Program-made: the position numbers and the translations under genes
Shown: positions 22,376 through 33,825 of the stretch, in pieces
Position numbering within the stretch: position 1 is the first letter of the stretch
Layout of the letters: each line of letters starts with the position of its first letter
The notes under the pieces: model-generated
The model's database searches: none
The model's input: the letters and a program-made list of their open reading frames with translations, nothing else
What the model was told of the DNA's origin: nothing
Origin: Salvelinus alpinus
Lineage: Eukaryota > Chordata > Actinopteri > Salmoniformes > Salmonidae
Assembly (NCBI RefSeq): GCF_045679555.1
Contig: NC_092094.1
Span: 13,029,612-13,093,611, forward strand
DNA: 64,000 bases
Direction: 5' to 3'

Positions 22376-22420
22376 TGTTTGTGTTTGTGTTTGTGACTGT
22401 GTGTGTGTGTGTGTGTGTGC
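22376..22420. repeat. TG microsatellite
   Basis: GTTTGTG repeats pass into a pure (TG) run ending near 22420. Confidence 0.9.
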
Positions 22421-22547
22421 GTCTTGGGCCCCCTGGCTTGCAGTGCAGTGCTGAGGAGGTATAATGCTGTGTGACTGGGGTCAGTACCGTCTGCACATCA
22501 GAGATATGGACACAGCACAAGTACCGCCTTGGATAAAGATGCTACAG

Positions 22548-22659
22548 CCTCCAGCCAGCCAGCCAGTCAGCCAGCCTCCAGCCAGCCTCCAGCCAGCCAG
22601 CCAGCCAGCCAGCCAGGCTCCAGCCAGTCAGTCAGTCAGTCAGCCATCCAGCCAGCCAC

Positions 22660-22698
<39 letters not shown>

Positions 22699-22785
22699 CC
22701 CACCCAGCCTCCAGCCAACCAGCCTCCAGCCAGCCAGCTACCCAGCCAGCCTCTAGCAAGCCAACCAGCCAGCCAGCCAGCCAGT
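22548..22785. repeat. AGCC tetranucleotide microsatellite, about 240 bp
   Basis: Runs of (AGCC) are interrupted by TCC, AGTC and ACCC variants. Apparent Gln/Pro/Ser and Trp/Leu/Ala reading frames are low-complexity artefacts. Confidence 0.93.
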
Positions 22786-23372
22786 AGGCCTCTCGGATCA
22801 GAGTCCTCCCTCCTTGCTAGTGCTGAGTCTGACCACATCTCCTTCAGAGGGCCAATAGTCCTAATTTTAAGGATGTACTTATCTACACACTACAGACCAC
22901 AGACATCCCATTATCTCTATGACAGATATGGCTGGTTAAGGTTAGGCAAAAATCCAGAAACATGACTAAAATGTCATGATTTTGAAGATTTCTAGATTTT
23001 TTTTAAAAAAAATTATTTCACCTTTATTTAACCAGGTAGGCTAGTTGAGAACAAGTTCTCATTTGCAACTGCGACCTGGCCAAGATAAAGCATAGCAGTG
23101 TGAACAGACAACACAGAGTTACACATGGAGTAAACAATAAACAAGTCAATAACATGGTAGAAAAAAGAGAATCTATATACAATGTGTGCAAAAGGCATGA
23201 GGTAGGCAATAAATCGAATAATTACAATTTAGCAGATTAACACTGGAGTGATAAATCATCAGATGATCATGTGCAAGAAGAGATACTGGTGTGCAAAAGA
23301 GCAGAAAAGTAAATAAATAAAAGCAGTATGGGGGGTGAGGTAGGTAAATTGGGTGGGTAGTTTACAGATGGA

Positions 23373-25430
23373 CTATGTACAGCTGCAGCGATCGGTTAGC
23401 TGCTCGGATAGCAGATTTTTAAAGTTGTTGAGGGAGATAAAAGTCTCCAACTTCAGAGATTTTTGCAATTCGTTCCAGTCGCAGGCAGCAGAGAACCGGA
23501 AGGAAAGGCGTCCAAATGAGGTTTTGGCTTTAGGGATGATCAGTGAGATACACCTGCTGGAGCGAGTGTTGCGGGTGGGTGTAGCCATCGTGACCAGTGA
23601 ACTGAGATAAGGTGGCACTTTACCTAGCATAGCCTTGTAGATGACCTGGAGCCAGTGGGTCTGACGACGAACATGTAGCGAGGGCCAGCCGACTAGGGCA
23701 TACAGGTCGCAGTGGTGGGTCGTATAAGGTGCTTTAGTAACAAAACGAATGGCACTGTGATAAACTGCATCCAGTTTGCTGAGTAGAGTATTGGAAGCTA
23801 TTTTGTAGATGACATCGCCGAAGTCGAGGATCGGTAGGATAGTCAGTTTTACTAGGGTAAGTTTGGCGGCGTGAGTGAAGGAGGCTTTGTTGCGGAATAG
23901 AAAGCCGATTCTTGCTTTGATTTTGGATTGGAGATGTTTGATATGAGTCTGGAAGGAGAGTTTGCAGTCTAGCCAGACACCTAGGTACTTATAGATGTCC
24001 ACATATTCTAGGTCGGAACCGTCCAGGGTGGTGATGCTAGTCGGGCGTGCGGGTGCAGGCAGCGAACGGTTGAAAAGCATGCATTTGGTTTTACTAGCGT
24101 TTAAGAGCAGTTGGAGGCCACGAAAGGAGTGTTGTATGGCATTGAAGCTCGTTTGGAGGTTAGATAGCACAGTGTCCAAGGAAGGGCCGGAAGTATATAG
24201 AATGGTGTCGTCTGCGTAGAGGTGGATCAGGGAATCGCCCGCAGCAAGAGCAACATCATTGATGTATACAGAGAAAAGAGTCGGCCCGAGAATTGAACCC
24301 TGTGGTACCCCCATAGAGACTGCCAGAGGACCGGACAACATGCCCTCCGATTTGACACACTGAACTCTGTCTGCAAAGTAGTTGGTGAACCAGGCAAGGC
24401 AGTCATTAGAAAAACCGAGGCTACTGAGTATGCCGATAAGAATATGGTGATTGACAGAGTCGAAAGCCTTGGCCAGGTCGATGAAGACGGCTGCACAGTA
24501 ATTACATTTACATTTAAGTCATTTAGCAGACGCTCTTATCCAGAGCGACTTACAAATTGGAAAGTTCATACATATTCATCCTGGTCCCCCCGTGGGGAAT
24601 GAACCCACAACCCTGGCGTTGCAAGCGCCATGCTCTACCAACTGAGCCACACGGGACCGTGTGTAAAAGTAATGTCTTTTATCGATGGCGGTTATGATAT
24701 CGTTTAGTACCTTGAGCGTGGCTGAGGTGCACCCATGACCGGCTCGGAAACCGGATTGCACAGCGGAGAAGGTACGGTGGGATTCGAGATGGTCAGTGAT
24801 CTGTTTGTTGACTTGGCTTTCGAAGACCTTAGATAGGCAGGGCAGGATGGATATAGGTCTGTAACAGTTTGGGTCCAGGGTGTCTCCCCCTTTGAAGAGG
24901 GGGATGACCGCGGCAGCTTTCCAATCCTTGGGGATCTCAGATGATACGAAGGAGAGGTTGAACAGGCTGGTGATAGGGGGTGCGACAATGGCGGCGGACA
25001 GTTTCAGAAATAGGGGGTCCAGATTGTCAAGCCCAGCTGATTTGTATGGGTCCAGGTTTTCCAGCTCTTTCAGAACATCTGCTATCTGGATTTGGGTAAA
25101 GGAGAAGCTGGGGAGGCTTGGGCGAGTAGCAGCGGGGGGGGCGGGGCTGTTGGCCAAGGTTGGAGTCGCCAGGAGGAAGGCATGGCCAGCCATTGAGAAA
25201 TGCTTGTTGAAGTCTTCGATTATCACGGATTTATCGGTGGTGACCGTGTTACCTAGCCTCAGTGCAGTGGGCAGCTGGGAGGAGGTGCTCTTGTTCTCCA
25301 TGGACTTTACAGTATCCCAGAACTTTTTGGAGTTAGAGCTACAGGATGCAAATTTCTGCTTGAAAAAGCTGGCCTTTGCTTTCCTGACTGACTGCGTGTA
25401 TTGGTTCCTGACTTCCCTGAACAGTTGCAT
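23373..25430 (-). pseudogene. LINE reverse transcriptase, interrupted by a SINE
   Basis: The N-terminal part (25430-24674) has NCYRPISILPCLSKVFE and VQSGFRAGHGCTSATLKVLN. The C-terminal part (24496-23373) has VFIDLAKAFDSVNH, GVPQGSILGPTLFSVYINDV, catalytic YADD (residues 42-45 from 24341), YLGVWLD and a C-terminal domain ending FKNLLSEQL. The two parts are in the same frame by coordinate because the SINE plus one duplication is 171 bp, a multiple of three. The RT therefore appears to have been intact when the SINE arrived. It is separated from the endonuclease by a deletion and frame change. Confidence 0.9.
24503..24667 (-). mobile_element. tRNA-derived SINE inside the LINE RT
   Basis: On minus: A box TGGCTCAGTTGGTAGAGC, B box GGGTTCATTCC, then a body and the tail GGATAAGAGCGTCTGCTAAA found on many fish SINEs (V-SINE/HE1 type). 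AGTAAT flanks both sides (24497-24502, 24668-24673). It looks like a tRNA gene but has a SINE tail and lies in a transposon, so it is not annotated as tRNA. Confidence 0.88.
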
Positions 25431-25564
25431 ATCGCGGGGGCTCTTCGATGCTATTGCAGTTCGCCACAGGATGTTTTTGTGCTGGTCGAGGGCAGTCAGG
25501 TCTGGAGTGAACCAAGGGCTATATCTGTTCTTGGTTCTGCATTTTTTGAACGGAGCATGCTTGT

Positions 25565-26401
25565 CTAATATGGTGAGGAAGTAACATTTAAAGAATGACC
25601 AGGGGGTCGGTAGCAGGCGGCAACAGTGAGAGACTTATTTCTGGAGAGATTAATTTTTAAAATTAGAAGTTCGAACTGTTTGGGCATAGACCTGGAAAGT
25701 ATGACAGAACTTTGCAGGCTATCTCTGCAGTAGATTGCAACTCCTCCCCCTTTGGCAGTTCTATCTTGACGGAAAGTGTTATAGTTGGGTATGGAAATCT
25801 CAGAATTTTTGGTGGCCTTCCTAAGCCAGGATTCGGACACGGCAAGGACATCAGGGTTGGCAGAGTGTGCTAAAGCGGTGAGTAAGGCAAACTTAGGGAG
25901 GAGGCTTCTGATGTTGACATGCATGAGGCCAAGGCTTTTTCGATCACAGAAGTCAACAAATGAGGGTGACTGGGGACATGCAGGGCCTGGGTTTACCTCC
26001 ACATCACCCGAGGAACAGAGGAGTAGTAGGATGAGGGTGCGGCTAAAGGCTATCAAAACTGGTCGCCTAGAGCGTTGGGGACAAAGAATAAAAGGAGCAG
26101 ATTTATGGGCGTGGTAGAATAGATTCTGGGCATAATGTGCAGACAGGGGTATGGTGGGGCGTGGGTACAGCGGAGGCAAGCCCAGGCACTGGGTGATGAT
26201 AAGAGAGGTTGTATCTCTGGACATGCTGGTCTCAATGGGTGAGGTCACCGCATGTGTGGGGGGTGGGACCAAGGAGGTATCAGAGGTACGGAGAGTGGAA
26301 CTACAGGGTCCATTGCAAACCAAAACAATGATTATGATAACTAGCCTGAACAACAGTATGCAAGGCATATTGATATTTGAGAGAGACATACAATAAGGCA
26401 T
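25565..26401 (-). pseudogene. LINE ORF: hydrophobic leader, 2A-like peptide, APE endonuclease (truncated)
   Basis: ATG at 26401 opens 278 codons. Residues 13-30 are hydrophobic (ILLFRLVIIIIVLVC), followed by a Ser/Thr/Pro-rich stretch, a second hydrophobic run (LILLLLC) and DVEVNPGP at residues 133-140 (25982-26005). The apurinic endonuclease domain follows: HVNIRSLLPK, the Glu-containing SESWL, GGGVAIYC, AACYRPP. The frame ends after CYRPPGHSLN where the rest of the endonuclease is deleted; the sequence resumes near 25560 with linker (APFKKCRTKNRYSPWFTPD) in another frame. The endonuclease normally nicks target DNA for target-primed reverse transcription. Confidence 0.88.
25982..26005 (-). 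other. 2A-like ribosome-skipping motif
   Basis: The codons read DVEVNPGP, an exact fit to the D(V/I)ExNPGP consensus, preceded by a Leu-rich run and SSG. Skipping would fall between Gly and Pro at 25985/25984, separating a leader of about 139 residues from the endonuclease. Whether it works here is inference. Confidence 0.8.
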
Positions 26402-27626
26402 AAAGTGATTGCAGGTCTTGATTGGGAGAGCTAGCTAAAACAACAGGTAAGATAACAGCAGCAATAACAGGGTGCTAGTCTAACACAGCAACAACAGGTA
26501 AAAATGGCGACGACTAGGCAGAGAGGGTCGGATTAACTACACACAGATCCTGAGTTAAAGCACAGAGCCGACAGATAAAACACAAATAAACAGAATGGAG
26601 TACCGTGAATTAATGGACAGTCAAGCATGCATCAGCTATGTAGCCAAGTGATCATAGTGTCCAGGGGGCAGCCGTAGATGGAGCAGGGAGGCCTCCACTA
26701 AGCTAGCATGCGGAGTTTAAAGTTAGTAGCCCGGGGGGTGGTCTGCTCAGACGGAGGGGGTCTGCTCAGACGTGGTCGTGTCGACAGAGAATCCAAGCCA
26801 GATGGCGATGGCGAAAGAGAGGTTGTGAATTGTAGAATTGTGTTTGCTAACTGGTGCTAGCTTCGTGGCAGTGGCGCTAGCTGCGCTAGCGGCAAGCTAG
26901 CTGTGAGGATCGGAAGTAGTGGCTCAGGGATTACGGCAGGAATCCGGCGTTGTTGTCGAGAGACAGTCCGATGCTGGTAAATTGGTGAGTAATATCCAGG
27001 CTAATAACAGGGCTGGTGTCTGTGCAGAAGGTAAAAGCTACTAGCAGCGGCAAAAAAATGGCTAAATTAGCTTGTAGCTGGTATTGTAGCACAAGAATTC
27101 GCTGGTAGACCTCTTCAGCTAGCCGGGGCTAGCTCAAGGCTCGAGGCTAGCTCAAGGCTAACTGGTGCTTGCTTCGGGACAGAGGTGTTAGCCAGTAGTA
27201 GCCACTCGGTTGCAGCTAGCTAGCTGTGATGATACGGTGTAATTGTCCAGAGCTTGCGTCAGGAATCCGGTGATGTGGTAGAGAAAAAGCAGTCCTATAT
27301 GCTCTGGGTTGATATCGCGCTTGCAGACTGGCAGGTATTGGCCCGGTATTGAAGCTGGCTGTGTCCGAGTTGAGGGTGAAGACCGCAGCAGTGGCTAACT
27401 GACTACTAGCTAGTAGCTAGTTATCTGGCTAGCTTCTGATTGGGGTTACGGTTCTAAAGTATAAAAAAAATAGCAGGTCCGTACCACATTGGGTGAGGCG
27501 GAATGTAGGAATGTATATTCAGTTCCTAGATGGAAAGTGAAATTAAAATATATACGAAATGTATAAGAAAAATACGAAGACTATTTACACGGGACAGGAC
27601 AAGGACAAAGACACGTCCGACTGCTA

Positions 27627-27637
27627 CGCCATCTTGG
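27627..27637 (-). promoter_or_regulatory. YY1-like site at the LINE 5' end
   Basis: CCAAGATGGCG on minus matches the YY1 core AAGATGGCG and is at the presumed first bases of the LINE, as in mammalian L1 where YY1 sets the start site. Confidence 0.5.
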
Positions 27638-27697
27638 ATTCGAGGGAATCCAAGAATCCAAGAATCAGCAGGGAATAAGCAGCAGAGGAATCCTCTA

Positions 27698-27825
<128 letters not shown>

Positions 27826-27848
27826 GCGTGTATAAAAGACAATCTTAC

Positions 27849-27889
27849 TTGGGTCTGATTTGGAGAATGTGTCTCTGTCCAGGAGATTT
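27849..27889 (-). CDS. cpne8: Copine exon 2 (41 nt), C2A domain
   Basis: Acceptor TTTTACAG and donor GTAAGA bound 41 nt that code NLLDRDTFSKSDP, the start of the first C2 domain in copines, including Asp residues that bind calcium. The first base completes the Arg codon of exon 1 and the last base begins an Ile codon finished by exon 3. It lies 12.4 kb from exon 1 and 22.5 kb from exon 3, both distances inflated by repeats. Reading through the donor gives only repeat-coded His/Thr. Confidence 0.92.
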
Positions 27890-28480
27890 CTGTAAAACAA
27901 GAGAGCAAAGAAACAGCCGTTACTGGTTGTGAAAGATGTTATCTGTATTAGGGGAAACAGCGCCACTGTTCACCCCAGCACCTTTGTTATTGTTTTGTTG
28001 TTAGAGGAGAAACGGAGGGGAGGAGCCTCCGGCAGGCTTGGTAAAAATACATTCACTATATATTCTGCTGTTCTATTGCACGTGTACTGATGTCAGATGG
28101 GAAATAAACTTTGCTGTTGCAATATCCCAATATCCCAAATGGACGTGGCAGTTTCACCAATGAAGGATTCCATATTTAAATTAGTTATTTTAAATATGTT
28201 ATTAGGTAGTTATATAGTCATTATTTGGTACCCTAACTACCATTTTACCAAGTGATTTCTCCATTCATCCAGTACAGCCTAGAGCCATTTCGCGATTTGT
28301 TTTTCAAACAGGGAAAAAACTATAAAAAAATGTGTTTTTTTGACACTCCGTTGGTAGAGACTAAAGATGTAGGATGAAATTTGACTACAAGAATGCACTG
28401 AAGAGACAAGTCCCATTTCCTACCAGATGCTCCAAGCCAGTGAGGTACCCCACCGTTAACAAGCAGGGGGCCAGATTACA

Positions 28481-29535
28481 TTTGCACACCGCCACAACAC
28501 CACCACACCACACCACAACACCACACCGCCACACACACACCACAACACCACCACCACAACACTACAACACCACCACACCACAACACCACAACACCACCAC
28601 CACCACAACAACACCACAACACCACCACAACACCACCACCACAACACCACACCACCACAACAACACCACAACACCACCACCACAACACCACACCACCACA
28701 ACAACACCACAACAACACCACAACACCACCACCACAACACCACAACACCACACCACCACAACACCGCAACACCACCACAACACCACACCACCACAACAAC
28801 ACCGCAACACCACCACAACACCACACCACCACAACAACACCGCAACACCACCACAACAACACTGCACCACAACACCACAACAACACCACACCACCACAAC
28901 AACACCGCAACACCACCACAACACCACCACCACAACACTGCACCACCACCACAACACCACCACAACACTGCACCACCACCACAACACCACCACAATACCA
29001 CCACCACCACAACACTGCACCACCACCACAACACCACCACACCACACCACAACACCACCACCACACCACAACACCACCACAACACCACCACCACCACAAC
29101 AGAACATTGCACCACCACCACAACCACCACAACACCACCACAACACTGCACCACCACCACAACACCACCACCACAACACCACCACAACACTGCACCACCA
29201 CCACAACACCACCACACCACACCACAACAACACCACAACAACCCACCACCACCCACCACAAAACCGCACCACCACAACACACCATCACAACACCGCACCA
29301 CCGCCACAACACCACAACACCACCACACCACAACAACATCACAACACCACCACAACACATCGCAACACCCCAACACTGCAACACCACACCGCAACACCAC
29401 AACACTGCACCACAACACCACAACACTGCACCACAACACTGCACCACAACACCACAACACCACCACACCACCACAACATCACAACACCGCACCACCACAA
29501 CACATCACAACAACACCACCACAACACCATGTTAT
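28481..29535. repeat. CAC/AACAC minisatellite, about 1.05 kb
   Basis: Variable ACC, ACAAC and CACACC units, locally with AACACTGCACCACC. All long frames (Thr/His/Pro on plus, Val/Cys/Trp on minus) are artefacts. Lies in cpne8 intron 1. Confidence 0.95.
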
Positions 29536-29879
29536 GTGCCGCTCCGACACACAACATCAGATGTACAGTGGAAGAGGTCTCCCAGCATGCCTCGTTAGCA
29601 GTGTTTGTGTGTGTGATACGTTAGCAGCAGCAGAATAGTGGGTCTGTTACTCTGTTTAGTTTCTAACAGCACTGTATGTCACACTGTGCTGCACCGGGTG
29701 GTGAGTCCAGGTCAAACACAGAAAAGAGCCTAAGAAAACCCCAAACCGCTCACAACTTGAATTCCTGCCAGATAATACATTAATCTCCATCAACCTTTCA
29801 TGCTCTGTTTTGTTGAAGCTCTGAGCTGTGAAACTCTGACTTATTTAAGAGACTAGAAGAAAAATAGTTGTCCATCAGG

Positions 29880-29955
29880 CAGGCATCTACAGACCACTAG
29901 ACACGCAGAGAGACAGAGAGAGAGAGAGAGGGTGAGAAATAGGGAGAGAGAGGGT
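29880..29955. repeat. GA-rich simple sequence
   Basis: AGAGAGAG runs with GGGTGAGAAATAGGG interruptions. 29536-30230 otherwise shows no recognisable feature. Confidence 0.8.
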
Positions 29956-30239
29956 TTGGTTTTCGTTATCATGCTAGCCAGGGCGGCACCGCACAGCATT
30001 CATTCTGTGACAAGGCAGCCAAGTGCAGCAAGTGTCTTTGGGCGTTGATCGTTAGTGATGTATCTAGATCAGCCACCCATGTTGTGCTGATTCCAGCCTG
30101 GCCCAGATGGTATCACACTATGTCGGTCTGGCTGACCGCTACATGCCTCTGTCAGAGCAGAGCTCCACTAGCCCATTAGTTGGCTGAAACCATATAGAAG
30201 TGATAATAAGAGATAGAATTCGGCTGTTCACATCAAATG

Positions 30240-30795
30240 TGTGTAATGACTGGAGAGTGGAAACGACTGGAGACGACTGGAGAATGGAGACGAGTGGAGA
30301 CGACAGGAGAGTGGAGACGACAGGAGAGTGGAGACGACAGGAGAGTGGAGACGACTGGAGAGTGGAGACGACTGGAGACGACTGGAGAGTGGAGACGACT
30401 GGAGAGTGGAGACGACTGGAGAGTGGAGACGACTGGAGAGTGGAGACGACTGGAGAGTGGAGACGACAGGAGAGTGGAGACGACAGGAGAGTGGAGACGA
30501 CTGGAGAGTGGAGACGAGTGGAGACGACTGGAGAGTGGAGACGACTGGAGACGACTAGAGAGTGGAGACGACTGGAGACGACTGGAGAGTGGAGACGACA
30601 GGAGAGTGGAGACGACAGGAGAGTGGAGACGACAGGAGAGTGGAGACGACAGGAGAGTGGAGACGACAGGAGAGTGGAGACGAGTGGAGACGACTGGAAA
30701 GTGGAGACGAGTGGAGACGACTGGAGAGTGGAGACGAGTGGAGACGACTGGAGAGTGGAGACGAGTGGAGACGACTGGAGAGCGGAGACGACTCT
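30240..30795. repeat. 17-bp minisatellite (AGTGGAGACGACTGGAG)
   Basis: About 32 units, with AGGAG variants. Since 17 is not a multiple of 3 and the unit lacks stops, all frames stay open with a 17-residue period; these are not genes. Confidence 0.96.
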
Positions 30796-30799
30796 GGGT

Positions 30800-31195
30800 C
30801 TGGGAGGGGTATGTGATGGTAGAGGTGTATGATGGGAGAGGGGTGTGATGGGAGAGGTGTGTGATGGGAGAGGTGTGTGATGGGAGACGTGTGTGATGGG
30901 AGACGTGTGTGATGGGAGACGTGTGTGATGGGAGACGTGTGTGATGGGAGTGGTGTGTAGGAGAGGTGTGTGATTGGAGAGGTGTGTGATGAGAGGGGTG
31001 TGTGATGGGAGAGGTGTGTGATGGGAGAGGTGTGTGATGGGAGAGGTGTGTAATGGTAGAGGTGTGTGATTGGAGAGGTGTGTGATGAGAGGGGTGTGTG
31101 ATGGGAAAGGTGTGTGATGGGAAAGGTGTGTGATGGGAGAGGTGTGTGATGGGAGTGGTTTGTGATGGGAGAGGTGTGTAATGGTAGAGGTATGG
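30800..31195. repeat. 16-bp minisatellite (GTGTGTGATGGGAGAG)
   Basis: About 22 variable units; a second patch of the same repeat is at 31320-31505 after a short copy of the 17-bp repeat (31250-31290). Confidence 0.94.
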
Positions 31196-31662
31196 GAGGG
31201 AGAGAGAGAGAGAGAAAGGGAGGGAGAGAGACAGAGAGAGTTGGCTGAAGTGTGGAGACGACTGGAGAGTGGAGACGACTGGAGAGTGGAGACAACTCTG
31301 GTTCTGGGAGGAAGGATGGTGTGTGATGGTAGAGGTCTGTGATGGGAGGGGTGTGTGATTGGAGAGGAGTGTGATTGGAGAGGAGTGTGATTGGAATGGT
31401 GTGTGATTGGAGAGGTGTGTGATGGTAGAGATGTGTGACGGTAGAGGTCTGTGATGGGAGGAGTGTGTGATGGGAGAGGTGCGTGATGGTAGAGGTGTGT
31501 GATGGGAGAGAGTGGGAGAAAGGGGGAGAGAGAGAGAAAGGGGGAGGGATAGAGAGAGGGATAGAGAGAGGGAGAGGGATTGAGAGAGGGAGGGGGAGAT
31601 GGGGAGAGAGGGAGAGAGGGAAAGAGAGAGGGAGAGAGGGAGAGAGAGGGAGAGTGTGTGTG
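31196..31662. repeat. GA-rich and 16-bp repeat mosaic
   Basis: AGAGAGGGAGAG runs at 31196-31240 and 31500-31662 flank 16-bp units. The two-part duplication suggests a tandem copy of the whole 17-bp/16-bp/GA block. Confidence 0.9.
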
Positions 31663-32114
31663 TGAGCTCCTCTGTTCCAGCTGCTTCACGTGTACCCAAG
31701 GCCAGCGGCCTCTCTCTGACTGTTCATTCAGGGGAAATATTTTTAAAAGCCCTTCCTTCCCCCCCACCCACCACGGGCAGTCCAGGAATTTCAGGTGGGC
31801 CGCACAGAGTGACTCCTCGCCGTTCATCAAACATTTACGAGCACAGTCATTGCACAACATCAGAATTACATTTGAAATTCCACCACTTACATCATGCAGC
31901 AGTCACCTAACATCACAAGGCCTATTCAATTCTACAAGCCATTCCCAAAGTCGGACTAAAACTGTGTGAGTTGAGGGTGACAACTTCCACCTGAGATGAC
32001 ACTGGAGATCAGACTAGCATGAACACACAGTATTCCCAAAAAAGGGGAGCATAAAATATTATTACCTTTAGAGGTTGAGAAGAAAACAAAAAGGGAAAGC
32101 AAGCGCAAGAATGT

Positions 32115-33825
32115 TCTAGAACACTAGAACTAGAGCACTAGAACTAGAAGACTAGAAATAGAAGACTAGAACTAGAGCACTAGAACTAGAACTAGAAGAC
32201 TAGAAATAGAACACTAGAACTAGAAGACTAGAAATAGAAGACTAGAACTAGAGCACTAGAACTAGAAGACTAGAAATAGAACACTAGAACTAGAAGACTA
32301 GAAATAGAAGACTAGAACTAGAGCACTAGAACTAGAGCACTAGAACTAGAAGACTAGAACTAGAGCACTAGAACTAGAAGACTAGAAATAGAAGACTAGA
32401 ACTAGAGCACTAGAACTAGAAGACTAGAACTAGAGCACTAGAACTAGAATCCCAGAACCAGAGCACTAGAACTAGAACGCAAGAACTAGAACACTAGAAC
32501 TAGAACACAAGAACTGGAGCACTAAAACTAGAACACTAGAACTAGGGCACTAGAACTAGAACACAAGAACTAGAGCACTAGAACTAGAACAATAGAACAC
32601 CAGCACTAATCCAATAGAACAACAACACAAGAACTAGAGAACTATAACTAGAACACTAGAACTCTATAACTGGAAAACAAGTTCTAGAGCAAGAACACTA
32701 GAATTAAAGAAATAGAACTAGAACATTAGAACTAGAGCACAAGAACTAGAACACTATAACACTAGATCTAGAACACTAGAAATAGAGCACTAGAACTAAA
32801 GCACTTGCACTAGAAAACTAGAACAATAGAACTAGAACACAAAAGCTGGAGCACCAAAACTAGAACACTAGCACTAGAACACCAGAATTAGAAAACTAGA
32901 ACACTAGAACACCAGAACTAGAAAACTAGAACTATTGCACCAGAACATAACACTAGAACTAGAGCAGTAGGACAAGGGAGCTAGTACTAGAAAACTAGAT
33001 CTAGGGCACTAGAACTAGAACACAATAACTAGAGCACTAGAACTAGAACACTAGAAGTAGAACACTAGAACTAGAGGAGTAAAACCAGGGCACTAGTACT
33101 AGAACACTAGAACTAGCGCACTAGAAATAGAACACTAGAAATAGAACACTAGAACGAGAACAAAAGAACCAGAGCACTAGAACTAGAACGCTGGAACTAG
33201 ACTACTATTACGACAACACTAAAACTAGTGCACTAGAACTAAAACACAAGAAATAGGGAATTAGAACTAGAACAAAAAAACTAGAACACTAGAACTAGAA
33301 CACAAGAACTAGAGCACTAGCAATAGAACACAAGAACTGGAGCACTAGAACTAAGTCACTAGAACCCGAACACTAGATCTGGAACACTACAACAACTAGA
33401 GCACTACAACTAGAACACTAGAACTAGAACACAAGAACTAGAGCACTAGCAATAGAACACAAGAACTGGAGCACTAGAACTAAGTCACTAGAACCCGAAC
33501 ACTAGATCTGGAACACTACAACAACTAGAGCACTACAACTAGAACACTAGAACTAGAACACAAGAACTAGAGCACTAGCAATAGAACACAAGAACTGGAG
33601 CACTAGAACTAAGTCACTAGAACCCGAACACTAGATCTGGAACACTACAACAACTAGAGCACTACAACTAGAGCACTAGAACTAGAACACAAGAACTAGA
33701 GCAGTAGAACTAGGGAACTAGTATAAGAACACTAGATCTAGAGCACTAGAACAAGAACACTAGAACAAGAACACTAGAACTAGAACACTAGAACACAAGA
33801 ACTAGAGCACTGGAACTAGAACAGC
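32115..33825. repeat. ACTAGA-type minisatellite with 129-bp higher-order repeat
   Basis: About 1.7 kb of units such as ACACTAGAACTAG, ACAAGAACTAGAGC and ACTAGAAATAGA. From 33301 a 129-bp block recurs at 33430 and 33559 almost unchanged, marked by ACCCGAACACTAGATCTGGA. Many CTAG sites. No ORF. Confidence 0.95.

Larger units (their letters stand above)
23016..27640 (-). mobile_element. Non-LTR retrotransposon (LINE) with APE endonuclease, RT and 2A-like motif
   Basis: Read on minus, the element starts near 27640 with CCAAGATGGCGTAGCAGTC, has a 1.2-kb 5' UTR rich in GCTAGC, a first ORF with 2A-like peptide and endonuclease (26401-25565), an RT region (25430-23373) and a 3' UTR ending GGTTAAATAAAGGTGAAATA plus A/T-rich tail near 23016. 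The 3' end is homologous to the HpaI SINE tail at 7005-7055, as known for the RSg-1-type LINE of salmonids. It lies within cpne8 intron 2. Confidence 0.88.

Noticed and set aside
24576..24660. tRNA gene on the minus strand
   Set aside because: A and B boxes are present but it carries a SINE body and tail and a target duplication inside a LINE.
25785..26117. Plus-strand frame opposite the LINE endonuclease
   Set aside because: Antisense of the conserved endonuclease motifs; no similarity of its own.
28374..29624. Frame of 416 codons rich in Thr/His/Pro and antisense Val/Cys/Trp frames
   Set aside because: Low-complexity CAC/AACAC repeat; no splice or start context and no codon bias beyond the repeat.
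30139..31860. Minus-strand frame of 573 codons of Ser/Leu/Pro/His
   Set aside because: Made by 17-bp and 16-bp tandem repeats that lack stop codons in all frames.
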